A stretch of 64,000 bases of DNA, taken from contig OY987298.1 of the NCBI GenBank assembly GCA_963920635.1, forward strand, positions 66,361,949-66,425,948, read 5' to 3'. Shown here in pieces: positions 11,620-23,789 of this stretch (its first letter is position 1; the number at the start of each line of letters is the position of its first letter). The notes under the pieces were generated by a model. That model had not been told where the DNA came from, made no database searches, and was given only the letters and a program-made list of their open reading frames with translations. The stretch is from Pseudeuparius sepicola (lineage: Eukaryota > Arthropoda > Insecta > Coleoptera > Anthribidae). The position numbers and the translations under genes were made by a program.

Positions 11620-13330
11620 TTAGGTCCATTCAATTGGAAGATGTCAAACCTGGAAACTTCAAAATTTGAATTATTGAATTCGCCATTAAATTTCTGATCT
11701 GGCTATCAAAAATAGGTATTTCCGCCTTAGTGAACCCCAGAATATTGAAATATTTCAAAAACTGCGGAAAAAGTGGATATTATGTAACTACTAATAGGAA
11801 CTTCGAAAATTTAGTATTAGTTAATTAAGAAAGTAATGACCAGGCAAGTGTCCGGCGGTTGCATCATCATCTTGAAAATGTTAAAAAATATTAAAATAAA
11901 ATATGCTTCTACAAGGCTACAATAATGTGCTATTCTTGCGGTTGCAAGTACCTATCTGCTAGGTCATGGGCCAGGCGATTCTGACAGTTGCAAGTGCCCG
12001 CCAGGCGAGTATACAGGATGATTTTTAAGTCTACCACCGCGATTTTATCGCATACTTTGCGCCCCGCAAAAAAAAAAGTAATAGGTATACAAAAACGTGG
12101 CAATTTTGGATAGCCAGGTGACTAGAAAGAAAATCGGAATTCATGGCCAACTTGTCACTCAATATAAAAAAACTCAAATTGGGAAAAACTATTACCTAGT
12201 AGTCGTAGCAAGTTCATTATAAGAGGTAAAAAAAACTTTTATATTGAAAATTGATGGCATTAGAAGGTTTATACAACCGGGTTTTCAGATAGTTTCAGTT
12301 AATTACATAGGGTCGTGGGGTCTTTTCCGGCTATGAAAATTTCGGTAATTTGAGCTTTGTAACACGCATCTATTAGCTTGACTTGTAAAGTTGAGTGAAA
12401 TTCATCACTCAACGCTTGTAAGTAACTTTGTAAATAAATTAAGAATATGTTTTCACCCACTTTTAATTGCCATATCAATCTGAAATTTAGCAAACTTATT
12501 CAATTCCGGTGAAAATACATTATTACGTTACCATCGAGCTTTTATGATAATGGAGGAGGGAAGTGGTCATAGGCGCGGTTCAAAATAAGTGAGAAACATA
12601 TTACAATAATTGTAGTGCTTCTAGCACATTTATTTTACTATTTTTTTAACATTTTCAAGAAATATTGGATGATGAAGTCATTACTATCTTAATTTACAGT
12701 GTTTTATCCTTGTACTAAGCACATTACTCTGACCATCCGCTGGCTCTTAGACTATACTTCCTGTATCACCCTGTATACAAGAGTATTTCCTTGGTCACAT
12801 CAAGTTGAGGGGTGGGCAAGTAAACTTACATTTTAGTGGACGTGTTAGAATTAGGTAGATATTATTATTAGTTAAGTCGTTGTCGTTGGTTGGTTGTTTT
12901 TACTTGGAAATATAATCATAGCAAACCTCAGGCCGACCCATGTTACAACATGATATCCATAATTTGGATGTGTAATAATAAATTCACAATTCAATGTTAA
13001 TTATTCATTGTTAAATACAAACACAACCTGTCCACAATAGGCAAAATATTCTTATTTTTGAGCATATTCATGTCAAGATTTCGGAAAATATAACTTTTTG
13101 CAATGAAATCTTGACTTTTATGATTAATAGAGATACATTCATGTTATTTAATTAAATAATACAATGTACAGAGTGGTTCACATAAGACACCACATCTGTA
13201 ACTTTTAATTTTGTAATTTCATCAATAGGAAAGTCAAAAGTTATAGATAATCCAACTGGTGCTTTCAGTAAAGGAAAGGCAATAATGGGCAAGCACTCAA
13301 AATTAACAAAAATAGTTACCGTATACACGT
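11620..13330. other. No gene seen
   Basis: AT-rich sequence without supported coding. A possible solo element end (TA-CAGGATGATTTTTAAG) lies near 12012, and an inverted CACCCTG-TA end lies near 12767. They do not pair. Confidence 0.4.
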
Positions 13331-13331
13331 G

Positions 13332-13487
13332 TCTGCTCGCACGGCTGTCAGTTTGGCACATTTTTGGTTCACCATGCGTTTTCCAGAGACACAATACAAG
13401 GCAGAATACATTGTTGGCAGCGCCATCTGTTTTCCAGGATATGAAGCTATAGCCATGAGAAGTCTTTATAAATACGTCAGTCAACGG
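13332..13487 (+). repeat. Dispersed repeat, copy A
   Basis: This block is about 75-80 percent similar by eye to the reverse complement of 36730-36883. Shared words include CACATTTTTGG, ACAGATGGC and AAGTCTTTATAAATACGTCA. No coding motif. Family unknown. Confidence 0.65.
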
Positions 13488-13489
13488 TT

Positions 13490-14105
13490 TAATGTTAACC
13501 AAATCAAAAAGATAGGCATAGTTTGGTTAACGTTACACCTTACTGATGATTGCCAAACAGCTTGAAACATTTGTATACGGTTACTATTATGGACATTCCA
13601 GGCAAGTTGTAGAGTATACCAAGTAGCATTTTTAGGGGGCGCCACGTAACGACCACTACCATAGAAACTTTAAAGTGTTTATCACTAGTGATTGACACGT
13701 TATAGGAACCGTTCTATAACATGGCTGCCACCAAAATGAAGAACACTTTTTGGGTGGCTGCCACACTGCCACCATTTTTTTGCAACTTACACCACTACGC
13801 TCCAGCAACGTGGCGCTTATGTGGCAAAAACGGGGGCGTGTAATGGCAGACATCTATGAGGCCACCTACGTGAAACTTGGCTACTTGCCTCTTTATTTTC
13901 CATGTCGCTCGGTCTCTCTCGTTCAACTTATTTATGTAGGTGCATACATCATTATGTCCTGCTGCCTTTCTCCCATCAACTCGAAATTACCGAGATTGAC
14001 GGTGTCAATATATTTTATTTTTATTTAATTAGGGGATGGGGAGATGGGGATCAAAACAAAACCACTTCAAGTTTAATGTCAAACATAGATGTTATACTTT
14101 GAAAT
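13490..14105. other. No gene supported
   Basis: Short frames run on both strands (for example 13750-14028) with no recognisable domain. The repeated GGCTGCCAC-type words are compositional. Confidence 0.35.
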
Positions 14106-14109
14106 ATGA

Positions 14110-14328
14110 GTACGGCTGCGGCCAATTTGAACTTGCAATGTCTTCGGGGTTTCTGAGAGGCCATCCGGCTACATCGCTAGCCACCAGCCGCTTTCGTCTG
14201 CCTTCTCTTCACTGTCGGCTCTTTTGAAATGCGATGTGCGGGGTGGGAAAGGGCGGTGTTGCCGGCTCCCCCTCATTTCCGCACAGAGTTCAGACGGTCT
14301 TGCAAGTTCAAATTGGCCACAGCTGTAC
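14110..14328. mobile_element. 219-base MITE
   Basis: Terminal inverted repeats of about 36 bases: left from 14110 with GGCCAATTTGAACTTGCAA, right ending at 14328 with the inverse. The interior is GC-richer and non-coding. It ends five bases before the mariner element at 14334. Confidence 0.75.
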
Positions 14329-14333
14329 CTATA

Positions 14334-14850
14334 CAGGGTGTCCGGAAATAAATGCACCAACTTGAAAAATTAAAAAGAAAAATGGAAAATATGACGACAA
14401 GTTCATATGAACATGGGTCCGCAGATGTTTGGTTTTCGAGATGCAGGGTGTTGAAATTTAAATTTTATTTTCGATTTTTTTAAATAACTTTTTGAGACGA
14501 CAAAATTTTCGTGCAAAATTTGGTAGTCGGGGTTTTTTTGGGATGAGAAATCATAATTTGGTATTATTTTTGGTGCAATACGTAGAGGGCGCTGCGTACG
14601 CTATCATTATTTAATTTAATTTGCCCTAACTTTTTTGACAGTAAACTTTTACGACATTTTGTGAAAGTATCCTCTTCCCACACGTTTTCTAAGCAAAAAA
14701 GGTATACTTGGTGCATAACGCCAAAGGTGACCGTTTTCGAGAAATTTTCAAATTTCTGCATCGATGCAGGTGCATATCGACACTCGTATGCAATTAAATT
14801 CTAGGCGTTAATCATAGGTGCCTGGCGTTCGCAATAAACAAACACATTTA
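14334..14850 (+). repeat. Left terminal inverted repeat of the 14334-16743 transposon
   Basis: Pairs with 16226-16743 almost base for base. The match ends inside AAACAAACACATTTA. Confidence 0.9.
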
Positions 14851-14915
14851 TTTTTTGACAGTTTAATTAATTTGTTGTTGTTAGATTATCTTTTCTACTT
14901 TTTTCTCGAAAAACG

Positions 14916-15998
14916 GTGATATTATCCATGCAAGAAAAGGTTCAAATGCACCTGATGTATGGAGAGGCCCGTGGAAATTCACGTCTCGCGCGGAGACTGT
15001 GCTCTGACCGATTTCCCCAACGAATACTTCCATATCATTCAATGTTTTCACGTGTGCACCGGCAACTTATGGAAACGGGTTCTGTAAATGTAACAAAATC
15101 TAATGCAGGAAGACGTCGTTTGTTAACAGTGCAACAAGAAGAAAATATTTTGGATTTATTTGACGAAAACCCCGAAATAAGCATAAGACGGGCATCACTG
15201 CAACTTGGAATTCCTAAAATGCAAGTCCACAGTTTTATTAAACTGCAATTACTGCATCCTTTTAGTGTTCAAAAAGTACAGGAACTTAAACCAGAGGATT
15301 TACCACGAAGAAGAAATTTCTGCTTATGGACTCTTCAACGTTATAACCAAAATCCGGATTTTGTAAACCGATTGCTCTTTACTGATGAGGCCTGTTTTAC
15401 AAAAGATGGTGTACTGAATCTACACAACCTTCATTACTGGGCCATGGTAAATCCACACGTCGTAAGGCAGACTCGTTCGCAAGATAGATGTTCAGTCAAT
15501 TGCTGGGCTGGAATCGTCGGAGATTACATCATTGGTCCACATTTCTTGCCCCCTCGGTTAAATGCTGAAACTTACCGGTATCTTTTGGAACATGAACTAC
15601 CAATTCTTATGGAAGATATTCCCCTCGATATTAGACAGAGTTTATGGTTTATGCATGATGGTGCCCCACCACACCGAGGGCGGATCGTAACCGAATGGCT
15701 GAATGAAAATTATCCAAGACGTTGGATTGGTAACAATTCCCCCAACGCAGCATGGCCTCCCCGTTCTCCGGACTTAAACGCTATGGACTTTTCTTTCTGG
15801 GGGGCCATGAAGGATCGCGTCTATGCCGTGCCAATTAGAAATCGCGATCACTTACAACAACGAATCCTTGCCGCGGCTGAAGATATTAAACAGATACCCA
15901 ACATTCATTGGAAAATACGTCAAAATTTTGTAAAACGTCTGCGGGTTTGTGTTCAACAAAACGGTTCCCACTTTGAACACGTTTTACGAAATTGGTGA
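14916..15998 (+). CDS. Tc1/mariner-superfamily transposase, 360 residues, apparently intact
   Basis: It catalyses cut-and-paste transposition by binding the terminal repeats and cutting with a DDE/D RNase-H-fold domain. Residues 1-115 read as two helix-turn-helix modules with a GRRRLL hinge near 66-70. Catalytic motifs seen: LLFTDEACF (D157), WFMHDGAPPH (D248) and SPDLNAMDFSFWG (D291 by alignment with mariner, where the last D of SPDLxxxD is catalytic). My count gives 42 residues between the second and third aspartates, unlike the 34 of classical mariner. The length is normal for the superfamily. The start at 14916 is the first in-frame ATG 65 bases inside the left repeat. A second ATG follows at codon 5. 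There are no internal stops. Confidence 0.92.
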   Translation: MILSMQEKVQMHLMYGEARGNSRLARRLCSDRFPQRILPYHSMFSRVHRQLMETGSVNVTKSNAGRRRLLTVQQEENILDLFDENPEISIRRASLQLGIPKMQVHSFIKLQLLHPFSVQKVQELKPEDLPRRRNFCLWTLQRYNQNPDFVNRLLFTDEACFTKDGVLNLHNLHYWAMVNPHVVRQTRSQDRCSVNCWAGIVGDYIIGPHFLPPRLNAETYRYLLEHELPILMEDIPLDIRQSLWFMHDGAPPHRGRIVTEWLNENYPRRWIGNNSPNAAWPPRSPDLNAMDFSFWGAMKDRVYAVPIRNRDHLQQRILAAAEDIKQIPNIHWKIRQNFVKRLRVCVQQNGSHFEHVLRNW

Positions 15999-16225
15999 AT
16001 TTCACTTACCTAATAAAATTCAATTGTAAGAATCGAACTCTTAATAAAAGTTTCATGAAAATAATTTGTAACATTCATGGTTTCTTGTTTGCAATTTTCT
16101 ATGAAATGCAGGTAAGTTTCCGAGTTTAGACTGGGGACATGAAACATGGTATGATAATGCCATCTTCCGATGATTCTAACCGAATTAATGTAGCAATTTT
16201 GTTTGTTCACCTTTTGGCGTAAATT

Positions 16226-16743
16226 TAAATGTGTTTGTTTATTGTGAACGCCAGGCACCTATGATTAACGCCTAGAATTTAATTGCATACGAGTGTCGAT
16301 ATGGCACCTGCATCGATGCAGAAATTTGAAAATTTCTCGAAAACGGTCCCCTTTGGCGTTATGCACCAAGTATACCTTTTTTGCTTAGAAAACGTGTAAG
16401 AAGAGGATACATTCACAAAATGTCGTAAAAGTTTACTGTCAAAAAAGTTAGGGCAAATTAAATTAAATAATGATAGCGTACGCAGCGCCCTCTACGTATT
16501 GCACCAAAAATAATACCAAATTATGATTTCTTATCCCAAAAAAACCCCGACTACCAAATTTTGCACGAAAATTTTGTCGTCTCAAAAAGTTATTTAAAAA
16601 AATCGAAAATAAAATTTAAATTTCAACACCCTGCATCTCGAAAACCAAACATCTGCGGACCCATGTTCATATGAACTTTTCGTCATATTTTCCATTTTTC
16701 TTTTTAATTTTTCGAGTTGGTGCATTTATTTCCGGACACCCTG
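16226..16743 (-). repeat. Right terminal inverted repeat of the 14334-16743 transposon
   Basis: Reverse complement of 14334-14850 with scattered single-base differences. It ends CGGACACCCTG beside TA. Confidence 0.9.
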
Positions 16744-16877
16744 TATATACCGCAAACAATTTCCGCCATATAGTGGCGGAAACCGTGTTTTTCCACTTCT
16801 TAGTTATTTCCACTATTTGAGAGTGATGGCAACGTCACAGCCACCATGCAGCCACCACCAATAAAGCATACACAATG

Positions 16878-17290
16878 ACTCTTCAAATTCAAATTCTTTA
16901 TTTCGTGTAAGTACCTACATTAAGCATAATAAGACAACCAGGCACTTACATAGTACATATTTTACATTTAGATAAAATCTACAAATAAATTTATAATAAT
17001 CCACAATAACAAACACTTATTACACCGAGTAAAAAGCATTGAGTGGCAAAAATTACTTAATAGTTTTTAAATTTTGGAAGCGGCAGCTCAGACTAGGTAC
17101 TAGAGGTGGTAGCTTGTTAATGATCCTTATCCCTAAGAAGCTTACACAGCTCTGACATCTCTTCATGCGACAATATTCTGGAAGCAGGTCCTGTTTTCTC
17201 AGAGTGTAATATGCCTCATGTCGTTCATATTGACTACTCGACTTAAACATTATGCTCATATTTAAATCACGCATCGAAGAATTAATTCAA
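16878..17290 (-). mobile_element. 3' end of a non-LTR retrotransposon (LINE)
   Basis: On the minus strand a short open frame (17274-17053) has the pattern of the C-terminal tail of insect LINE reverse transcriptases: LRKQDLLPEYCRMKRC, then GIRIINKLPPLVPSL, then a lysine-rich end. About 150 bases later come AATAAAG and a GAATTTGAATTTGAA tail, typical LINE 3' termini. The rest of the element is absent, so this is a 5'-truncated copy. Confidence 0.65.
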
Positions 17291-17299
17291 TGAACGAAC

Positions 17300-17565
17300 A
17301 CTAAATCTCACTGCACTACAATCACCACATTGACACCGCGTTAGCAGACATAGGCACACACATTCAGCAAACAAGTAATAAAGCCGCACTTGATATAGTG
17401 ATGGTCACTACATAGTGAATTTTGATGGTAACAATAACTCTGTAGTAGCTTTGGTATCATATGCGAATGTGAAAATCTCTCTAGAAGTGACACAAACTTG
17501 GTGACAACCATTAGTTATCACCAACAAGTTTCGCCACTTTCAAGGTTTAGTAAAGGTGAACAAAA
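17300..17565. other. No gene seen
   Basis: No supported coding or repeat structure. Confidence 0.35.
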
Positions 17566-18007
17566 CGTGGCCGCAGAGGCAGACCTTAAGTTTGGGGGCC
17601 CTGGGCTAACACCATTATGGGGCCAACCTGTTTATTTTGGTTGTCAAAAACCTGCTGTTTCTTCTTAAAAAAAAATGTATAAATTAACACTTCAAATTTC
17701 AACATAACGAAAGATCAGTTGATTCAAGCGAAGCGTTTCTCAAGCATATAGAATCAAATAATAACCTTAAACTCTAAACGAACGGCGCCGGCACGGCGTG
17801 CGAGCAATGTGATATAGGTACGATTGACGGGGTATATAGATGGCAGCAGGGCCCGCAATTATGTAGCTGAGTTTTTTTTTGTGATTTTTTTTTAATTTTA
17901 AATTTTCACCGCGGTGGGGCCAGGGCTGGCGGGGCCCCTTGTGTAAAAGGGGCCCTGGGCTGCACCCCATAAAGACCATGCCTAAATCTGCCCCTGTGTG
18001 GCCGCCA
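17566..18007. mobile_element. Putative non-autonomous DNA element with imperfect ends
   Basis: The left end (GGCCGCAGAGGCAGA, then GGGGGCCCTGGGCT) is loosely inverted at the right (GGGGCCCTGGGCT, then AAATCTGCCCCTGTGTGGCC). The interior is AT-rich with G/C-rich blocks and no coding. The target duplication is unclear. Confidence 0.4.
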
Positions 18008-18601
18008 CTATCACGCGCAAGCTAAAGTTGCCGCCACTTCTAAGATATATTTTAGTGAAAGTATAAGAACTTTAACCCTTTCACTACCAACCCGCTTCAA
18101 AGGTTTAGTGTCACCATTCCCAGCCAATTTACATGGCTACAGACCCACCGTCATATATATATATACGTCAGGCATAAAAAATTCAGAAAAGTGCAGCTGA
18201 TACTCTTTAAATATAAATGTTTATATTCATTTGTATCTTTTTCAACAATTCATATGTTTTTAACAAAGAAACTCTACACTTATGCAGTGCTCAACAACAG
18301 AATAGGATAGAAACACGACTTACGAAATTCCAGCAGCGCAGCGAGAGTAAGGGTTTCATCCGCTAGAGGCGCTGGCTAAATGACGTATTAATATGGCGAT
18401 GGGTGTGGAGGCTTTGTATCAGTGCCGGATATGTAATGCACTGGGTCACGTTAATGGTGTTGGATATTTACGGCAGTGGGTGTGCAGGCACGGCAAAAAA
18501 AAAATACTGTCGCATATCTAACATCGGTTGTCTAGACCATTCTAGAACTGAACGTATATATATGGCAGTGGGTGCGGTGGCACGCTTCCTTCTATCGTAT
18601 A

Positions 18602-18718
18602 CAGGGTGAGTCAGAATGTATAGTAAATACTTTAAAGGGGTGTTCGGCAGGTGGTTTTAAGGGGGTCTTTCATATAAAATTTTTCGATTTGGGCTTTCTT
18701 TGCCAAGTTATTCGGGTC
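18602..18718 (+). repeat. Solo left end of a CAGGGTG-type element
   Basis: TA-CAGGGTGAGTCAGAATGTA begins here, in the form of a mariner-type terminus. A second terminus of different sequence starts at 18721, and no matching right end was found. Confidence 0.45.
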
Positions 18719-18720
18719 TA

Positions 18721-19322
18721 CAGGGTGGCCCAAAAGTATTTATTTTTATTTATATCTCAATGACGGCGCTACTTAAAAATTTGAAATTTGGTATGTTTTA
18801 TCTACTTACTAGAAGACGCCTTAGGGTAGTTTATTCATTTACACAGTGCCCTAAAAAATTGTAAAAACTAACAAAACATATTAATTTTTTTTTGCTCAAA
18901 CTTTTTTGAGGTTATCTTTTTGGTCTTGCAGGTCCATCATTTCAGTGTATCTTTTCATTTTACAACAAATGTGTACTCTTGTTTCATAAATTGGCAAAAC
19001 GTGCCCCAAAACACCTGTTAACTTCAACATTCGAAACATAACATTTTTACCTACCGCTTTCAAACGTTACACATAGACTGTACCATTTAAACTGAGAAAA
19101 AAATTCCTATGACAATGTACCAAAACTTATTAGCTTTCAAAATGGAAAGGATTGAATTTAACAAAATTTGAACACCCTATTTCGAAAAAGATAACCTCAA
19201 AAAAAGTTTGAGCAAAATAATTAATAAGGTTTGTTAGTTTTACCCTTTTTTAGGGCACTGTGTAAATGAATAAACTACCCTAAGGCATCTTCCAGTAAGT
19301 AAATAACACATTGAGATATATA
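18721..19322. repeat. Fold-back element, copy 2 of the 1481-2290 family
   Basis: It begins TA-CAGGGTGGCCCAAAAGTAT. The arms 18752-18930 and 19180-19322 are inverted and share CACTGTGTAAATGAATAAAC. The interior 18905-19195 matches 1950-2280. The right end lacks the CACCCTG terminus, so the copy is truncated. Confidence 0.75.
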
Positions 19323-19329
19323 TAAAAAG

Positions 19330-20740
19330 TTATGAAACTATGAAGTGACTACTAGCGGTGAAATTGACGTGAAAACCAATATTTTCCTAGAAAATAAAGT
19401 AAATCTTACTGCAAAGTTGTAGGTTTAGTGGTGATTACGTAATGGCCACTCAGTAGAAGTGGCGATATAAGTTTTCATCACTACGATGCTACTTGGGTAT
19501 TTTCTTTCTACGTGTAATAGCTGTTAAGGGGGTATTTGAATATCTGGGGAAGATAATTTCACAGTTTACACTAATATTTTGGACCAAAATAAATTCTAGG
19601 TTGTTTGATTCACAAACATGTCAACATGCACCGGAAAGAGCTTGGATATGAAATTATATCATTTCAGTTAATTGGAATTACCTACTTATCCATATTGAGG
19701 ATTGTAAAGGAAAGAGAAAGTGTACATGTGGGTGTAGGAAAAAGTACATTTTATTGCTGCTGCTGAAATCTGCAATGTCTTATTTCTGTCTGAAGAATAA
19801 ATTATTTTATTTTTTCCAGAATTAGCATTATTTATAAAAATTGAATGTCTCTCGTAGACACTGTGATAAAACAATTTCATATACCTATTATTGCATACCT
19901 ACAGTGGTAAAAACATTTCTGTATGCCAGTTTCTATAAAGCGTTGTTGGTTTATTTTTGTACTTTTAAAATATTTAGGTTTACAATCTTCAGAATTTATA
20001 AGTAGGTATGTTATTTGAAATTTCGGGATATATTTGCAATCCTTTGAAATCCATAACTATTGACTCCAGTCATCGTCTCAAGTTCACATGATGTTATAAT
20101 TTGCCCAATTCAAAACCTCTTAAGTTTTCTGACTGATCTATAGTTTTATATTTATTAGTTGTAGTTAATATTGTTCATTTACGAAACAAAAACAATTGGC
20201 AGTTTTTGTAAATTATTACTATTTCCGTAGTTCTGGTAAATAGTGAGTTAGTGATTTGCCATAACAGAAGACACAAGGACTTTTTGTGTTCTTATCTAAT
20301 AAATAAACTAATTATAAATTAAGTTATTGTTTACAGTATCTCTTATCACCCATTATCAGTGCTCAAGTTTCAGTGAGTCACAATAAATTTTATGTATGTA
20401 AAATTGTTTCTCTGCATGAGTGTACCCGATATACGAAAAAGTTTGTCAACTTTGTTTGCTAAAGATATTTTTAATGCTCTTTATTTGGAAACTGGAATAT
20501 AAGGTATTTGTTCCACCAGCTTAGGTTTCTTACTAAGTACCTTTTCATTTATGGAAATTTCAAGATATAGTAACTAGGTACTTACGTCACAAAAACATAT
20601 CTTGGGAGAGATAAAACAATTCCTGATAGTGAAGTCCAAATTTCAAGGATTTAAATGGAAGAGAACAAAAAACACATTTATCTTCCCAAAAATATGTATA
20701 TTGTTTGAAATTAATAATTAATGGCAGATTTTAATTTCAG
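19330..20740. other. AT-rich DNA upstream of the first recognised schnurri exon
   Basis: No coding is supported. The 3' end (TTTTAATTTCAG at 20729-20740) is a polypyrimidine tract with a splice acceptor, so at least its last part is intronic. Confidence 0.6.
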
Positions 20741-20753
20741 ATCATAGATCGCT

Positions 20754-23700
20754 ATGGAAAGAAGTCCTGACACTTATCTACACAAGAAATTCAAGAAACA
20801 ACTGAACATTGAACAGAAACCAGCACATCAGCAGAATGACAAAGAAAACAAGGACTCTGTTTGGGTCATGGAGCAAAGTCAAGAAAAGAGCAACGAAGCC
20901 CAGGTGCAAGAAGAAAAGAGTTGCCATAGACAGATTAAGGATAATCAAAGCGTAGACAATAATGAAGTAGTGCCAAATTCAAGTACAAAAGAAATTTATG
21001 TTTCAAATGCTAGTATTCTTGCAAGGTCTTCCATATCAATTGAGAATTGTATAAGTGTACAATCTTCTACATCGTGCATATCAAATGTAATTTTGAACAG
21101 TCACAGTGAAGAACAATGTAAACCAGCTAGTTTTGATACAACGTTTAGCACAAATGAAATGACCAATTCAGCTGTGTCTTCCACATTAGTTAACGTATTT
21201 TCTAAGCAAGTAAGTAAGGAAGACATATCCTCATCAGCAAATGAAGATTTAGACTTAAGGGATTACAAGAATGACGATGTCATTCCTCCTCCTGACAGGC
21301 AATCTAGTGGCAAATATGTTTGCAAGTACTGCAATTTAGTGTGTTCTAAACCCAGTGTGTTGCAAAAACATATTCGTGCACACACAAATGAAAGACCTTA
21401 CCCTTGCAATGATTGTGGATTTAGCTTTAAAACTCGATCTAATTTATACAAACACTGCAGGTCAAGAACACATGCAAATAGAGTTTTGGGAACAAAGTCA
21501 CAAGAAGAGTGTAGTGAAGGATTGCATAGAAGTTCTGACTCAGTAATGATAGGAGAAGACAGCGAATGTGAAAGAATGACTACACAAGAATACAAGAGTA
21601 AACCTTATAAACCAAGATTCCATACAGAGGATCATTCTTTTGAACATCTTTCTCAAGCGAATATGGAAGAGAACAGCTATCATCCAGATTCGGATATCTT
21701 ATCACACCACATAAATGAAATAATAAGCAAAAACAATTCGATAGTTAATCCAAATGATTTAACTCTCGCAAGAAGTAGAATAAATGAAGTAGATAATGTA
21801 AATAATAATGAATACAATCGAAAGCATGAATCTATTTATGTGCCGATAGAACACAACAAAGTTTCTGAAGAACCCCTGAATTTGACAAAAAGTAGAAAGA
21901 GAAGTATGAGTGAAATTGGTGAACCAGTAGCTCAAAAGAGTCTCATAAAAGAGCTACTATTGAAAAATCTATATTCTGATATGCAGTGTCCATATTGTAA
22001 AATGATTTTTCAGACAGTTACAGAATTAGAACTGCATAAGTTGCGAAGTTGTAAGGGAAAACCATCAGAAGTTAAATATTCAAGAAGCAGTTCTGTAAAT
22101 GTAGCATCTATATTAACAAAAAATAAGAATGCCTTTGACAATTTGCCCCAGTTTCAAAATGCTGTATTTCCATTGAGTTCGCCTGGACCTTTCTTAGGAA
22201 AAACTCGTTTAATAGACAGTGACAAAAGCAAGTCATTTTCATTTGATGGAGGCAATTTGCCTTTATCTAATTCTAGCGACCTATCACCTGGATATTTGCT
22301 GTCACCTCTGCCATTTGGTAAAGAGAAGAAAGCACCGGTAAAATTATTTGGCGGTGAAGTAAAAGTGCATAGTTCAGGAGAGACTAAAAGTTACAAAATA
22401 GATGGAAAAGAGGACAGCTTCCAAAATGATTCAGAATTTGTTGAATTTGGAGGAAAAGTGAGTGAAAATAGAGTTGTGAAGTCTAGTCTGCAGTCTGGTG
22501 GAACAGTGCTAACAAATAAACAAAATTTCAAGAAGAATGACATAAGGCACTCCCAAAGTTTAATAAAAGTTTATGAGAACATTGCTATCTCTCCTAATAT
22601 GGCATTAACAAACTTTGGAAAACCTCAATTTCCTTTTGACAAACCAACTGAAGATAATACTAAACCAGTGGATTTGCTATTGAAACCAATGGCTATATCA
22701 GCAAATCCAGCGCCTCCTCTTCCAACACAAAACTCATCTATTATCAACTTTAGCCCAAAAAATGTTAATATTGTGCAAGCTAATGTAACACAATCTTTCT
22801 CCGAGAGGGCTTCAGATCGACTCGCATCTAATATTCAAAATATAAATTCAAAAATGGCTACAGACGCTGAAAATGTGAGCATGTCACCTAGTCCTGTTTC
22901 TGAAACAGAACACAGAAAATCCATTTTTGCTAGAAAACACACATTGTTACAAAGAAATATGGATTTTCCGCCAAGCCCCATAGAAAATAGTAATGCATGC
23001 AACCCCTTAAATTTACTTGTAAATGGAAAAATAGTAAGGTTCGTGCCTGGAATGCCTGGTCCAGTGGTTGCAGAAGGTGCCATTGAAAATGTATACAACA
23101 GGAATATTATAGCCGTAAATAAACCAGCGAGCAGTGTTTCAGTTATGCCACCATTGTTCATTGATACTTTCTATACTCCAGATAAACTAAGTTCTCCTCA
23201 AGCAGCTAAGGTTGTTCCAAGAGAATTTTTAACACCCCCGGAAAAGCCAGAGCGGCTAAATAGGTCACCTAAGCAAGATATTTTGGAAGGAAATTCAGAT
23301 GTGCCAGGAAGAATAAACGATATAAAATCACCAGCAAAAAATATTGAATCAAGTATCTCTGTAAGGGAGCAAAAATCTCCAGCTGTCGATACTAAAAAAT
23401 TCACTCGACCAAACAGTTTAGCTCTCAAACCTTCCACGGCTGCTTTAAAACAACACCATGGTTTGACGCCGACTATTTTTAATCAGATTTTAATTAGCCC
23501 AGATACGCCAAGAGTTGAAAAAAAATATGCGCAACACTTTCTCCATGGAAACTATTTTAGTTACTTGGGCTTGAAATGTTCCACGAAACCAGTCTATTGC
23601 ACTTTAAATAAAACACAACCATTTTATGTTCCACACTTTAAGAAGCTAAGTATGTACTCAGAATGGAGGCAGCAAGACACAAAAGCAGATAAATTGTATG

Positions 23701-23789
23701 TGAGCGCATATGATTCCAGGCAAAAGAGCCAGAGATATGCAGTTGCTGGGAAACCGCAAGCAAATCTCATCATTCACTCCAGTTATAAG
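20754..23789 (+). CDS. shn: shn coding exon 1: N-terminal ZAS finger pair and CCHC finger
   Basis: The exon begins at 20741 after TTTTAATTTCAG. An in-frame TAG at 20745 fixes ATG 20754 as the start within this exon. It encodes residues 1-1012. A C2H2 pair (C190/C193/H206/H210 and C218/C221/H234/H240) is joined by a TNERPYP linker. The CCHC finger is at 412-433. The long, low-complexity, Ser/Asn-rich remainder includes PLNLT. The donor is AAG|GTAATG at 23790. The frame runs on through the 57-base intron to a TAG that overlaps the acceptor, so intron retention would truncate the protein at 1030 residues. Confidence 0.93.

Larger units (their letters stand above)
14334..16743 (+). mobile_element. 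Complete Tc1/mariner-superfamily transposon, 2410 bases
   Basis: The element starts CAGGGTGTCCGGAAATAAAT and ends with the inverse. It is flanked by TA on each side (14332-14333 and 16744-16745), the target duplication of this superfamily. The terminal inverted repeats are very long, about 517 bases (14334-14850 and 16226-16743), and differ at only a few percent of positions by eye. The interior holds one uninterrupted transposase frame. Intact coding and near-identical arms suggest a recent, possibly active, insertion. Confidence 0.93.

Noticed and set aside
22835..23437. Minus-strand frames opposite shn exon 1
   Set aside because: Shadows of the long coding exon on the other strand.
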